64,000 bases of DNA from Sphingobium sp052327305 (GCF_052327305.1 NZ_CP182486.1:1798001-1862000); one strand, 5' to 3'; shown: positions 41,970 through 51,704, counted from the first letter of the stretch. Notes: generated from the sequence alone by a model not told the origin. Program-made: numbers and translations.

Positions 41970-42734
41970 ATGAAGTATTTGTGGGCGTCGGCGGCAATTG
42001 CCGCCGCGATTGTTGGTACAAGCGCAGCGCAGGCTGACACGTTCAATGTGACGATCGAAGCACCGACCGTCCAGAATTCGACGGCGGGCTTTTCGTTCTC
42101 CGGCAAGGAGACCTTCAACTCCCGCAGTACCGGGAACAACCAGTCCTTCGTCACGGACTTCGGCACGGGCGGCGTCATCACCGGCACGTACACGGGCGTC
42201 GATATCCTCGCAGCCAATCAATATGGCGGGGCGGGCGGCAGCGGCAACTTCGCGAGCACGGCGACAACGAGCGGCTTTTCGCTCAGCCTCAGCACGACGA
42301 ATTCTGAGGGCATCAACTATTTCGGCTTCTGGCTGTCGGCGCTCGACAGCGGCAATACGCTGACGTTCTCCAAGGCAGGGACGACGCTCTTCACTTTCAC
42401 ACCTTCGGACGTGTTGGCGATGGTGAGCGGTCTGCCCGCTTACTTCGGTAATCCCGATTCGCCTTTCACCGGCAACAACAGCGCCCAGCCCTATGCCTTC
42501 CTCAACTTCTACAATGTCGACGGCACCTTCGATAAGGTGACGTTCTCCGAGAGTCCGACGGTTGGCGGCTACGAATCGGATAATCACACTGTGGGCTTCT
42601 TCACGGAGCAGGGCGGCACGCCGATTCCTGCGGTCCCTGAGCCTGCAACCTGGGCAATGATGATCGCCGGTTTTGGTCTGGTCGGATCGGCCCTGCGTCG
42701 CCGGGTGAGCAAGGTGGCGCTCAGCCACGCCTGA
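41970..42734 (+). CDS. PEPxxWA-CTERM sorting-signal secreted protein
   Basis: 254-residue exported protein. The signal peptide covers about 1-22 (MKYLWASAAIAAAIVGTSAAQA). The mature part is rich in Ser, Thr, Gly, Asn and Phe and likely beta-structured (GFSLSLSTTNSEGINYFGFW). The C-terminus has the sorting signal VPEPATWAMMIAGFGLVG followed by ALRRR, the PEPxxWA-CTERM form handled by exosortase in sphingomonads; the processing gene is not in this window. It is on the strand opposite to and between glgC and glgA. Role unknown; probably a surface/extracellular matrix protein. A terminator follows. Confidence 0.9.
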   Translation: MKYLWASAAIAAAIVGTSAAQADTFNVTIEAPTVQNSTAGFSFSGKETFNSRSTGNNQSFVTDFGTGGVITGTYTGVDILAANQYGGAGGSGNFASTATTSGFSLSLSTTNSEGINYFGFWLSALDSGNTLTFSKAGTTLFTFTPSDVLAMVSGLPAYFGNPDSPFTGNNSAQPYAFLNFYNVDGTFDKVTFSESPTVGGYESDNHTVGFFTEQGGTPIPAVPEPATWAMMIAGFGLVGSALRRRVSKVALSHA

Positions 42735-42770
42735 GCCGGCAGCGAACCTAAGCGTTCAAAGTACAATGTC

Positions 42771-42800
42771 GGGCGTCGTCGGCTGAAGCTGGCGGCGCCC
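42771..42800 (+). terminator. Terminator after the PEP-CTERM gene
   Basis: A 13-bp stem, GGGCGTCGTCGGC with GCTGGCGGCGCCC, has three G-U wobbles and a TGAA loop, followed by GTTCTTTAT. It lies between the stops of the PEP-CTERM gene and the convergent glgC and may serve both. Confidence 0.7.
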
Positions 42801-42823
42801 GTTCTTTATCAGGACAAGTCTAA

Positions 42824-44086
42824 TCAGCTTTCCAGCCGGTCGATCATCGGCTTGGTGATCAGGCAGATGCCATTGTCTGACCGGCGGAACCGGCGCGCAT
42901 CCTCTTCCGGATCCTCACCCACCACCAGTCCCTCGGGAATACGCACACCGCGGTCGACAATCACGCGCGACAGGCGAGCATGCCGACCAATGTTGCTGTA
43001 AGGCAGGATCACGGCCTCATCCATTTCGGACCAGCTGCCGGTCTTCACCCCGGTGAACAGCAGGCTGCGCGTCACCTTGCTGCCCGACACGATGCAATCG
43101 CCCGAGACAAGGCTCTGGGTCGCCGAGCCCCGCCGCCCTTCCACGTCATGCACGAACTTGGCAGGCGCGGTGATCTCCGAATAAGTCCAGATCGGCCACT
43201 CGCGGTCATACATGTTGAGGCGCGGCACCACGTCGGTCAGGTCGATATTAGCTTCCCAATAGGCGTCGATCGTGCCGACATCCCGCCAATATTCGTCGAT
43301 CTCTTGCGCAGCGCGAATCGCGCTTTGCGAGAAGAGATGCGCGACCGCCTTACCGTGCTTGACGATATAAGGAATGATGTCGCCGCCAAAGTCCCTCTTG
43401 CTTCCCGGCGTATCGGCATCGCGCCTGAGCTGGTCGGCCAGAAATTCCGTGGTGAAGACGTAGATGCCCATGGATGCCAGCGCGACATCCGGCTTGCCCG
43501 GCATGGCGGGCGGATCCTTGGGTTTCTCCACGAAGCTCGTGATGCGGTGCGTCTCGTCGACGGCCATCACCCCGAAGCCGGTCGCCTCCATGCGGGGCAC
43601 TTCAAGGCAGCCGACCGTCACGTCCGCGCCCTGCTGCACATGCTGCTGGAGCATGAGCTCATAGTCCATCTTGTAGATGTGGTCGCCGGCAAGGATCACA
43701 ACATATTTTGGGGCGTAAGCCTCGATGATGTCGATATTCTGGAAGACCGCGTCGGCCGTGCCCTCATACCACTGAAATTCGGAGATGCGCTGCGAGGCGG
43801 GGAGGATGTCGAAACTCTCGTTGCGCTCGGGCCGCAGGAAGTTCCACCCGCGTTGCAGATGGCGAATAAGGCTGTGTGCCTTGTACTGGGTCGCGACGCC
43901 GATCCTGCGGATGCCGGAGTTGATCGCGTTGGACAGGGCGAAATCGATGATCCGCGTCTTGCCGCCGAAATAGACCGCCGGCTTGGCGCGATTGTCGGTC
44001 AGCTCCATCAGGCGGCTGCCTCGTCCCCCGGCGAGCACATAAGCCATGGCGTCTCGCGCGAGCGGCTGGCCGGGTCTTTCGGTCAT
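42824..44086 (-). CDS. glgC: Glucose-1-phosphate adenylyltransferase GlgC
   Basis: Makes ADP-glucose, the committed and usually allosterically controlled step of glycogen synthesis. 420 residues from ATG 44086, with GGAGAG upstream. It contains the N-terminal YVLAGGRGSRLMELT pyrophosphorylase motif, KPAVYFGGKTRIIDF, IRRIGVATQYKAHSL and the C-terminal left-handed beta-helix domain (GVRIPEGLVVGED). glgB lies 13 bp upstream. Confidence 0.96.
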   Translation of the reverse strand: MTERPGQPLARDAMAYVLAGGRGSRLMELTDNRAKPAVYFGGKTRIIDFALSNAINSGIRRIGVATQYKAHSLIRHLQRGWNFLRPERNESFDILPASQRISEFQWYEGTADAVFQNIDIIEAYAPKYVVILAGDHIYKMDYELMLQQHVQQGADVTVGCLEVPRMEATGFGVMAVDETHRITSFVEKPKDPPAMPGKPDVALASMGIYVFTTEFLADQLRRDADTPGSKRDFGGDIIPYIVKHGKAVAHLFSQSAIRAAQEIDEYWRDVGTIDAYWEANIDLTDVVPRLNMYDREWPIWTYSEITAPAKFVHDVEGRRGSATQSLVSGDCIVSGSKVTRSLLFTGVKTGSWSEMDEAVILPYSNIGRHARLSRVIVDRGVRIPEGLVVGEDPEEDARRFRRSDNGICLITKPMIDRLES

Positions 44087-44099
44087 TGGTCTCTCCTCG

Positions 44100-46268
44100 C
44101 TATTCGCCGTCATGGACCAGAATGAGGGTCGCAAGCGGCGGTAGTGTTATTTGGGCTCCATGGGCGTCCGCGACGACGCTGCCCAGATTGCCCACCCCGC
44201 TCCCGCCATAGCTGGCACTGTCGCTGTTCAGCGCCTCGCGCCAGCGGCCGGGCGAGGGGAGTGGCACATGATAGTCATGATGGATCTGGGGCGTCATATT
44301 GGCGATGACCGCGACCGGTGCGGCACCCGGTGCGCGGCGCTGCCACGCAAAGACGCTGTTTGCTGCGTCATCGACGATCAGCCAGTCGAACCCCTCCACC
44401 TCGCAGTCGCGCGCGTGCAGGGCCGGTTCCTCGCGATAGAGCCGGTTGAGGTCGCGAATGAGGCTGTGCACGCCCTCATGCGCGGGGAACTGCCGCAGAT
44501 GCCAGTCGAGCGCGCGCTCCTCGCTCCACTCGCCGCGCTGCGCGAATTCCTGCCCCATGAAGAGCAACTTCTTGCCGGGATATCCCCACATCATGGCATA
44601 ATAGGCGCGCAGATTGGCGAATTGCTGCCAGTCGTCGCCGGACATCTTGGCGAGCAGCGAGCCCTTGCCGTGGACCACCTCGTCATGGCTGAGCGGCAGC
44701 ACGAAATTTTCGGCGAAGGCGTACATCAGGCCGAAGGTGATGTCGTCATGATGGTGGCGGCGGTGCACCGGGTCGCGCGCCATGTACTGGAGCGTGTCGT
44801 GCATGAAGCCCATGTTCCACTTGAAGCCGAAGCCCAGCGACTCGCGCGGGCCGCGTTCATCCGCCGGCAGCGTTACGCCGGGCCAGGCCGTGGACTCCTC
44901 AGCGACGGTGAAGATGCCCGGATGCGCGCCATAGAGGGCGCGGTTGGTAGCGCGCAGAAATTCCACGGCCTCCCAGTTCTCGCGTCCACCCTGATCGTTG
45001 GGGATCCACTCGTCGCTTTTGCGGCTGTAGTCGCGGTAGAGCATGGAAGCGACCGCATCCACGCGCAGCCCGTCGATATGATAACGTTCGGCCCAGAACA
45101 GGGCGTTGTTGAGGAGAAAGCTCGCCACTTCCCGCCGACCGAAATTGTAGATCGCGGTGTTCCAGTCCGGGTGGAAGCCCAGCCGCGGATCTTCATGCTC
45201 GTAGAGCGCAGTCCCATCGAAGCGGGAGAGGCCGTGAGCATCTGTCGGGAAATGCGCCGGCACCCAGTCGATCAGGACGCCGATGCCGGCCCGATGCGCG
45301 CCATCCACGAAGCGGGCAAAACCTGCCGGATCGCCGAAGCGGGCCGACGGCGCATAGAGGCCGGTCGTCTGATAGCCCCATGAGGGATCATAGGGATGCT
45401 CGGAGACGGGCAGGAACTCGATATGCGTGAAGCCCAGATCGAGCACATACGGGATGAGCCGGTCGGCCAGCGCATCCCATGAGAGGAACCAGCCATTTTC
45501 ATCCCGATCCCAGGAGCCGGGATGCACTTCATAGATCGAGATCGGCACGCGGCGCGGATCGACCGATGCCCAATGGGCACGATGGGCGTCATCTCCCCAG
45601 TCCGGCTTGGCGGGCTCGGCTGTGAGAGAGGCTGTGCTCGGGCGCAACTCGCTGGCGAAGGCGAAGGGGTCGGCCTTGAGCGGAAGGATCGCTCCGTCGA
45701 CGCCGACGATGTGATATTTATACGCGCGGCCCTTTCCGATGTCCGGTAGGAAGATTTCCCACACGCCGATGTCGGACCGGTGGCGCATCACGTGCCTGCG
45801 CGGATCCCAGTCGTTGAAATCGCCCACCAGACTGACCTGCCGGGCATTGGGCGCCCATACGGCGAAGTGAAAGCCTTCCGCGCCCTCGTGCGTGATGCGG
45901 TGCGCGCCCATCTTGTCGAACAGACGGAAGTGCGTGCCCTGCGCAATCAGTAGGTCGTCGAGCGGACCCAGTACCGGCCCGAAGCTGTATGGGTCCGTCA
46001 CCCACCATTCCGTGCCGCCGCCGGTCGCCTTGTAGCGGATCGGCTGGCGCTCGCCTTCGACCGTCCCTTCGAACAGGCCTCGCGGGTCGATGCAGTCCAG
46101 CGTCCCCAGCTTGCGCTGGGCAAGACTATGGGCTTCGAGCGTCTCCGCGCCCGGTACTATGGCGCGGGCGTGAACGCCTTTTGGGCCTTCATGCGGCCCG
46201 AGCAGCGAGAAAGGGTCGGCATGGGTGCCCGAGAGGAGGGCGTCTATCGCCGCCCGGGGTGGCCTCAC
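44100..46268 (-). CDS. glgB: 1,4-alpha-glucan branching enzyme GlgB
   Basis: GH13 branching enzyme that introduces alpha-1,6 branches in glycogen. 722 residues: N1 and CBM48 domains (GPHEGPKGVHARAIVPGA; FAVWAPNARQVSLVGDFN), the barrel with DWVPAHFPTD, GLRVDAVASMLYRDY (nucleophile Asp), EESTAWPGVT (acid Glu) and LPLSHDEVVHGKGS, then a C-terminal amylase domain. The GTG start overlaps the glgP stop (GTGA). glgC follows. Confidence 0.96.
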   Translation of the reverse strand: MRPPRAAIDALLSGTHADPFSLLGPHEGPKGVHARAIVPGAETLEAHSLAQRKLGTLDCIDPRGLFEGTVEGERQPIRYKATGGGTEWWVTDPYSFGPVLGPLDDLLIAQGTHFRLFDKMGAHRITHEGAEGFHFAVWAPNARQVSLVGDFNDWDPRRHVMRHRSDIGVWEIFLPDIGKGRAYKYHIVGVDGAILPLKADPFAFASELRPSTASLTAEPAKPDWGDDAHRAHWASVDPRRVPISIYEVHPGSWDRDENGWFLSWDALADRLIPYVLDLGFTHIEFLPVSEHPYDPSWGYQTTGLYAPSARFGDPAGFARFVDGAHRAGIGVLIDWVPAHFPTDAHGLSRFDGTALYEHEDPRLGFHPDWNTAIYNFGRREVASFLLNNALFWAERYHIDGLRVDAVASMLYRDYSRKSDEWIPNDQGGRENWEAVEFLRATNRALYGAHPGIFTVAEESTAWPGVTLPADERGPRESLGFGFKWNMGFMHDTLQYMARDPVHRRHHHDDITFGLMYAFAENFVLPLSHDEVVHGKGSLLAKMSGDDWQQFANLRAYYAMMWGYPGKKLLFMGQEFAQRGEWSEERALDWHLRQFPAHEGVHSLIRDLNRLYREEPALHARDCEVEGFDWLIVDDAANSVFAWQRRAPGAAPVAVIANMTPQIHHDYHVPLPSPGRWREALNSDSASYGGSGVGNLGSVVADAHGAQITLPPLATLILVHDGE

Positions 46269-48685
46269 ATGACGCCCCAGATATCGCGCGCATATTCCCC
46301 GATGGTGCGATCGGATGAGAACCAGCCGACATTGGCGATGTTACGGATGGCGGATCTGTTCCAGCCCGCCCGGTCCTGCCAGCGTGCGTCGACCGAGCGC
46401 TGCGCGGCCGTGTAGCTGTCGAAGTCGGCGGCGACCATGAACCAGTCATGGTCATAGAGGCCAGCCATCAGATCCTTGTAGCGGTCCGGATCGTCTGGTG
46501 AGAAGACACCCGAGGCAATGGCATTGACGGCCTGCTGAAGCTCACGCGATTCCTCGATGATTTCGCGCGGCGCATAGCCATTGGCCCGCCGCTCCGCGAC
46601 CTCTTCGGCAGTGAGGCCGAAGATCACGATATTGTCATAGCCAACATGGTCCTTGATCTCGATATTGGCGCCATCCAGCGTGCCGATCGTCAGAGCGCCA
46701 TTGAGCGCGAACTTCATGTTGCCGGTGCCGGACGCTTCCATGCCTGCCGTGGAGATCTGCTCGGAAAGATCGGCTGCGGGCATGATCTTCTCAGCCAGAG
46801 TCACATTGTAATTGGGCACGAACACCACCTTGAGCAGCCCGCCGACGGAGGGATCGCTGTTGACTCGCCGCGCGATGTCGTTCGCCAGTTTGATGATGAG
46901 CTTGGCATTATGATAGCTGGGCGCCGCCTTCCCGCCGAAGATTTTAACGCGCGGTGTCCAGTCGCGTTCCGGGTGGCTGCGGATCTGGTCGTAGAGCGCC
47001 ACGGTCTCGACGAGATTGAGCAGTTGGCGCTTATATTCGTGGATGCGCTTGATCTGGACATCGAACAGCGCGTCCGGATTGAGCCGCACATTCATGTGAT
47101 GGCGGAGATAATCGGAGAGCGCCGCCTTGTTCGCGCGCTTCACAGCAGCGATGCGCTCGCCGAACGCTTTATCGTCCGCCAGCGCATTGAGGTCGGCCAG
47201 CTTCTCAGCATCGTCCATGAAGGCGTCGCCGATCGACTCCCGGATGAGCGCCGTGAGACCCGGATTGCACTCGAAGAGCCAGCGGCGCGGAGTCACGCCA
47301 TTGGTCTTGTTGTTGATCCGATCGGGGAACATCGCGTGCAGATCCGCGAAGACGGTCTGCTTCATCAGCTCGGTATGGAGCGCTGCCACGCCATTGACGC
47401 TGTGCGCGCCGGTGAACGCCAGGTTCGCCATACGCACGCGCCGCTCGCCGCTTTCCTCGATGATGGAGATGGCCGCGATGGCGCCATCACCCATATTTTT
47501 CGTCCTCGCCTCGCGCAGCACCATGGCATTGATCGCATAGACGATCTGCATATGACGGGGCAGCAGGCGCTCAAACAGAGGCAGCGGCCAGCTTTCCAGC
47601 GCCTCGGGCAGCAGCGTGTGATTGGTGTAGGCGACCGTGCGCCTGGTAATGTCCCAGGCTTCCTCCAGATCAAGGCCGTGCCCGTCCATCAGCACACGCA
47701 TCAGTTCCGCGACCGAAACTGCAGGGTGCGTGTCGTTGAGCTGGATCGCCACCTTGTCCGGCAGGGTGCGGATGTCCTTGAAATACTGGACATGGCGGCG
47801 GACGATGTCCTGGATGGACGCGGAGGAGAAGAAATATTCCTGCCGCAGGCGCAGTTCCTGCCCCGCCGGAGTCGAGTCGGCGGGGTAGAGCACGCGCACG
47901 AGGCTCTCGGCGCGCACCTGATCGGCAAGTGCACCGGCATGATCGCCTGCGTTGAAGGCGTCGAGACGGATCGGGTCCACGGCGCGTGCCGTCCAGAGCC
48001 GCAACGTGTTGACGCGCTTGCCGCGCCAGCCAACGACGGGCGTATCGACAGCGGTCGCGACGAGCGTTTCGGCGGGCTTCCATTCCACCGCGCCATCCGC
48101 CTCGCCGTTCACTTCTCCACCGAACCCGATGCGGTAGCTGCTTTCGCGCCGTTCGAACTCCCAGGGGTTACCGTGCGCGAGCCAGGTTTCGGGATACTCG
48201 ACTTGCCAGCCGTCCGCGATGCGCTGGCGGAACATGCCGTTCACATAGCGGATACCGTAGCCATAAGCCGGTATGTCCAGACTCGCGCAGCTCTCCATGA
48301 AGCAGGCCGCGAGCCGGCCCAGGCCGCCATTGCCAAGCGCTGCGTCCGGCTCGATCTCCTCGATCATGTCGAGGTCTACGCCATGTTCGGCGAGAGAGGC
48401 TTTCACCTCTTCGTTGACCCCCAAATTGGCGAGTGCATCGCGCAGCAGGCGACCGATCAGAAATTCGAGGCTGAGATAATAAACGCGCTTCGATCCATCG
48501 GCGACGGCCTGGCGGGAAGAGGTCATCCACCGTTCGATAATGTCGTCGCGCAAGGCATAGATGGTCGCTGCCAGCCAGTCGTGTGGCAGTGCAGCATGTT
48601 CATCCTTGCCGATCCGGTGGACCAGCACTTCCAGCAACCGTTCAGGGGTAAGCTTCGATTGAGAGCTACTGAACGCGGTCGCCAT
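46265..48685 (-). CDS. glgP: Glycogen phosphorylase GlgP
   Basis: PLP-dependent phosphorolysis of glycogen to glucose-1-phosphate. 806 residues from ATG 48685. It has EEIEPDAALGNGGLGRLAACF in the N-terminal domain (quoted short: ALGNGGLGRLAACF), FEVQIKRIHEYKRQ-like DVQIKRIHEYKRQLLN, and the PLP lysine region EASGTGNMKFALNG followed by GTLDGANIEI. It is first in the glgP-glgB-glgC unit. The longer upstream reading is not conserved and lacks a good ribosome-binding sequence. Confidence 0.96.
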   Translation of the reverse strand: MATAFSSSQSKLTPERLLEVLVHRIGKDEHAALPHDWLAATIYALRDDIIERWMTSSRQAVADGSKRVYYLSLEFLIGRLLRDALANLGVNEEVKASLAEHGVDLDMIEEIEPDAALGNGGLGRLAACFMESCASLDIPAYGYGIRYVNGMFRQRIADGWQVEYPETWLAHGNPWEFERRESSYRIGFGGEVNGEADGAVEWKPAETLVATAVDTPVVGWRGKRVNTLRLWTARAVDPIRLDAFNAGDHAGALADQVRAESLVRVLYPADSTPAGQELRLRQEYFFSSASIQDIVRRHVQYFKDIRTLPDKVAIQLNDTHPAVSVAELMRVLMDGHGLDLEEAWDITRRTVAYTNHTLLPEALESWPLPLFERLLPRHMQIVYAINAMVLREARTKNMGDGAIAAISIIEESGERRVRMANLAFTGAHSVNGVAALHTELMKQTVFADLHAMFPDRINNKTNGVTPRRWLFECNPGLTALIRESIGDAFMDDAEKLADLNALADDKAFGERIAAVKRANKAALSDYLRHHMNVRLNPDALFDVQIKRIHEYKRQLLNLVETVALYDQIRSHPERDWTPRVKIFGGKAAPSYHNAKLIIKLANDIARRVNSDPSVGGLLKVVFVPNYNVTLAEKIMPAADLSEQISTAGMEASGTGNMKFALNGALTIGTLDGANIEIKDHVGYDNIVIFGLTAEEVAERRANGYAPREIIEESRELQQAVNAIASGVFSPDDPDRYKDLMAGLYDHDWFMVAADFDSYTAAQRSVDARWQDRAGWNRSAIRNIANVGWFSSDRTIGEYARDIWGVM

Positions 48686-48829
48686 AGATGATGCCCCCAG
48701 GGAAAATGCTGCGAAGCGAAATTGACCACAGCGCCGCAGGCGCCGCAAGCCTCATAAATCGGCGCCTGCCGATTTTCCCGCGCCAAGCCAATTATGGAAC
48801 AATTCCACGCCTCGACCCATATTGCCGTC

Positions 48830-49837
48830 ATGGCAACTGCCCACTGGATCGAGCCGCAGCCTACGGGCATTTACGTCCGCCCGGCCGACATGTGGATCGA
48901 TCCCTCCGAGCCGCGCGCCCGGGCGCTTGTCACGCATGGTCATGCCGATCATGCGCGTGGTGGCCATGGTCAGGTGTGGGCTACGGCGGAGACGCTTGCC
49001 ATCATGGCGCTGCGCTACGGCGCGCCAGAGGAGCATGCGCGCTCCGTGGGTTACGGCGAGGAGATCGCGCTGGGCGGCGATGTCACCGCCACTTTTCTGC
49101 CCGCAGGCCATGTGCTCGGTTCAGCGCAGATACTCCTCGCTCATGCCGGCGAGCGAGTCATCGTTTCCGGGGACTATAAGCGCCGGCCCGATCCGACCTG
49201 CCCGCCGTTCGTGGTGACGCCATGCGACATCTTCGTGACCGAGGCGACTTTTGCGCTGCCTGTCTTCCGGCATCCGCCGATCGGAGAGGAAATCGCACGG
49301 CTGCTCGAAGCGCGTGAGGCAAATCCGGAGCGCTGCGTCCTTGTCGGGGCCTATGCGCTGGGCAAGGCGCAGCGAGTGATCGCGGAGCTGCGCCGGGCCG
49401 GCTATCATGATGTCATCTGGCTGCACGGCGCGCTGGAGCGCATGTGCCGACTTTACGAAGAGCTGGGCGTCCCGCTGGGAGAGCTGCGTCTGGTGTCGGA
49501 CGCGCCATCGAAGGAGGCGTTGCGCGGCGCAATCATCCTGTGTCCGCCCTCCGCGCTCAATGATCGCTGGAGTCGCCGCCTGCCCGATCCGATCAGCGCC
49601 ATGGCTTCGGGCTGGATGCGCATTCGCCAGCGCGCACGCCAGCGCAACGTCGAGCTGCCGCTGGTCATTTCCGACCATGCCGATTGGGACGAGCTGACTC
49701 GGACGATCGAGGAAGTCGATCCGGCCGAGACGTGGATCACGCATGGACGCGAGGATGCGCTGCTCCACTGGTGCGCCATGCACCAGCGCCGCGCACGCGC
49801 GCTCGCCTTGATCGGCTATGAGGATGAGGACGACTAG
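48830..49837 (+). CDS. Ligase-associated DNA exonuclease (metallo-beta-lactamase fold)
   Basis: DNA exonuclease of the MBL/beta-CASP group that is typically found beside ATP-dependent DNA ligases and a ligase-associated helicase. 335 residues from ATG 48830. Metal ligands are visible in THGHADHARGG (about residues 36-46), FLPAGHVLGSAQI, SGDYKRRPDPTC and ISDHADWDEL. It opens with HWIEPQPTGIYVRPADMWID. The partner ligase follows after a 266-bp gap filled by a repeat element. The helicase gene was not seen in this window. Confidence 0.92.
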   Translation: MATAHWIEPQPTGIYVRPADMWIDPSEPRARALVTHGHADHARGGHGQVWATAETLAIMALRYGAPEEHARSVGYGEEIALGGDVTATFLPAGHVLGSAQILLAHAGERVIVSGDYKRRPDPTCPPFVVTPCDIFVTEATFALPVFRHPPIGEEIARLLEAREANPERCVLVGAYALGKAQRVIAELRRAGYHDVIWLHGALERMCRLYEELGVPLGELRLVSDAPSKEALRGAIILCPPSALNDRWSRRLPDPISAMASGWMRIRQRARQRNVELPLVISDHADWDELTRTIEEVDPAETWITHGREDALLHWCAMHQRRARALALIGYEDEDD

Positions 49838-50101
49838 GGCGGTGTGGATCCTTTCCACCTGGCCGCGGCTTGAGTCCAAAAGGCCGTGGGCCAGAAGAGA
49901 GCGAGGCGAATAGTGGGACTATTGAACGAGCGAACGACGCCGCCCACGGCCTTTTGGGCCAAGTCCTTCGGATGGCGTGATGCGGGCAAATGGCTTCGTC
50001 GCTCCACTCATCCGGGGGGCAAGCCCCGCATTTCGCAGAGCTCCTTGCCCTTCATCCCGCATCGCGCCACCCCGGCTCATGCGGAAAGGGTCCACACCGC
50101 C
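49837..50101. mobile_element. MITE-like 265-bp inverted-repeat element
   Basis: Terminal inverted repeats GGCGGTGTGGATCCTTTCC (49838-49856) and GGAAAGGGTCCACACCGCC (50083-50101) match except one position. Inside, CCAAAAGGCCGTGGGC (49876-49891) and GCCCACGGCCTTTTGG (49942-49957) form a perfect 16-bp inverted repeat, enclosing a small AATAGT-GGG-ACTATT hairpin. TA flanks both sides (49835-49836 and 50102-50103), as after insertion by IS630/Tc1-type transposases. No transposase is encoded; a 72-codon open frame across it looks incidental. It fills the entire gap between the exonuclease stop and the ligase ATG. Confidence 0.65.
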
Positions 50102-50103
50102 TA

Positions 50104-51690
50104 ATGCAGCGCTTCGCCGCCCTGATCGACGGTCTCGTCTATACCCGCTCGCGCAACGGCAAGCTGGCGCTCATCGCCGATTACATGCGCGAGGCGCCTG
50201 ACCCGGATCGCGGTTGGGCTCTCGCCGCGCTCACGGGTGCGCTGGACATCGCGGCGGTCAAGCCTGCGCAGGTTCGCGCCATGATCGAAGAACGCTGCGA
50301 CCCGGTGCTCTTCGCGCTGAGCCGTGACTATGTCGGCGACACCGCAGAGACGATCGCGTTGATGTGGCCGGAGCCACCCGGCCAGCAGCCCGACCCACCC
50401 GGCGTCTCGGAAGTGGTCGACGCCCTGCGCGCCACGAGCCGCGCTCATGCTCCCGCACTGGTCGCCGCGTTCATGGATCGGCTGGACGCGGAGGGGCGCT
50501 ATGCGCTTGTGAAGCTCGCCACGGGCGGGATGCGTGTGGGCATCTCCGCGCGCTTGGCCAAGACCGGGTTCGCGCTCGCGTTTGGGCTGGAGGCGGATGC
50601 AGTGGAGGAGGTCTGGCACGCCCTGACTCCGCCCTATGCGCCGCTCTTCGCATGGGCGGAAGGGAAGGGGCTGCGCCCGGATCCGGAAGGCGTGCCCTAT
50701 TTCCGGCCGTTCATGCTCGCCCATCCGCTGGAGGACACCGTGCTCGACCTCGCCGATTACGCGGCGGAGTGGAAGTGGGACGGCATTCGAGTGCAGATCG
50801 TAAGCCAAGGCGGCGCGGTGCGGCTCTACAGCCGGGGCGGGGACGACATTACCGGCGCCTTCCCGGAAATTGCCGGGGCGATCGGGATCGACGCCGTGCT
50901 GGATGGTGAGTTGCTGGTGCGCGGAGAAGCGCAAGGAGCGGCGGAACATGGTGGCGCTGCCGCCAGCTTCAACGCCCTTCAACAGCGCCTTGGCCGCAAA
51001 CTGGTCAGCGAGAAGATGCAGGCGGAATATCCCGTGTTCGTCCGCCTCTACGATGTGTTGATCGAGGGGGGTGAAGATCTTCGCGAAAAGCCATGGACGG
51101 CGCGTCGCGCGCGGCTGGAGGCGCTGGTGCCCCGGCTCGATCCCATGCGGTTCGATCTGTCGATTATTATCGGCGCGGCCGACTTCGATGCGTTGGCCGA
51201 TCTTCGCGCCGGAGCACGCGATGCCGCGATCGAGGGCGTGATGCTCAAGCGGCGGGACAGTGCCTATGTGCCTGGGCGGCGCACTGGCCTGTGGTACAAG
51301 TGGAAGCGCGATCCGCTCACGGCTGACTGCGTGATGATGTATGCCCAGCGCGGCAGCGGCAAGCGCTCGTCCTTCTATTCGGACTATACCTTCGGCTGCT
51401 GGACGGATGCGGGTGAACTGCTGCCCGTCGGCAAGGCCTATTCCGGCTTCACCGACGCCGAACTGAAGGAGCTGGACCGATTCGTGCGCCAGAACACGGT
51501 CAAGCGCTTTGGGCCCGTGCGTGAAGTGGAGAAGACGCTGGTGCTGGAGGTCGCTTTCGATTCCATCCACGCAAGCAAACGGCACAAATCCGGCCTTGCC
51601 ATGCGCTTCCCCCGAATTCACCGCATCCGCACCGACAAACCGGCGGAAGAGGCGGACAGCATTGCCACGCTGATGAAGCTGGTCACTTAG
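50104..51690 (+). CDS. ATP-dependent DNA ligase
   Basis: Seals nicks with ATP; this type partners the exonuclease encoded upstream in a repair module. 528 residues from ATG 50104. The N-terminal helical domain (1-210) precedes the nucleotidyltransferase domain with motif I EWKWDGIRVQ (adenylated lysine), motif III LDGELLV, motif IV EGVMLKRRDSAYVPGR and motif V WYKWKRDP, then an OB domain ending in HASKRHKSGLAMRFPRIHRI. The MITE-like element ends two bases before the ATG, so upstream signals for translation come from the element itself. Confidence 0.94.
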   Translation: MQRFAALIDGLVYTRSRNGKLALIADYMREAPDPDRGWALAALTGALDIAAVKPAQVRAMIEERCDPVLFALSRDYVGDTAETIALMWPEPPGQQPDPPGVSEVVDALRATSRAHAPALVAAFMDRLDAEGRYALVKLATGGMRVGISARLAKTGFALAFGLEADAVEEVWHALTPPYAPLFAWAEGKGLRPDPEGVPYFRPFMLAHPLEDTVLDLADYAAEWKWDGIRVQIVSQGGAVRLYSRGGDDITGAFPEIAGAIGIDAVLDGELLVRGEAQGAAEHGGAAASFNALQQRLGRKLVSEKMQAEYPVFVRLYDVLIEGGEDLREKPWTARRARLEALVPRLDPMRFDLSIIIGAADFDALADLRAGARDAAIEGVMLKRRDSAYVPGRRTGLWYKWKRDPLTADCVMMYAQRGSGKRSSFYSDYTFGCWTDAGELLPVGKAYSGFTDAELKELDRFVRQNTVKRFGPVREVEKTLVLEVAFDSIHASKRHKSGLAMRFPRIHRIRTDKPAEEADSIATLMKLVT

Positions 51691-51704
51691 CGCGGCGGAA
51701 TCGA

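Noticed and set aside
49886..50104. 72-codon open frame between the exonuclease and ligase genes
   Set aside because: It lies almost completely inside the inverted-repeat element, has no family resemblance, and its codons are dictated by the palindromes.
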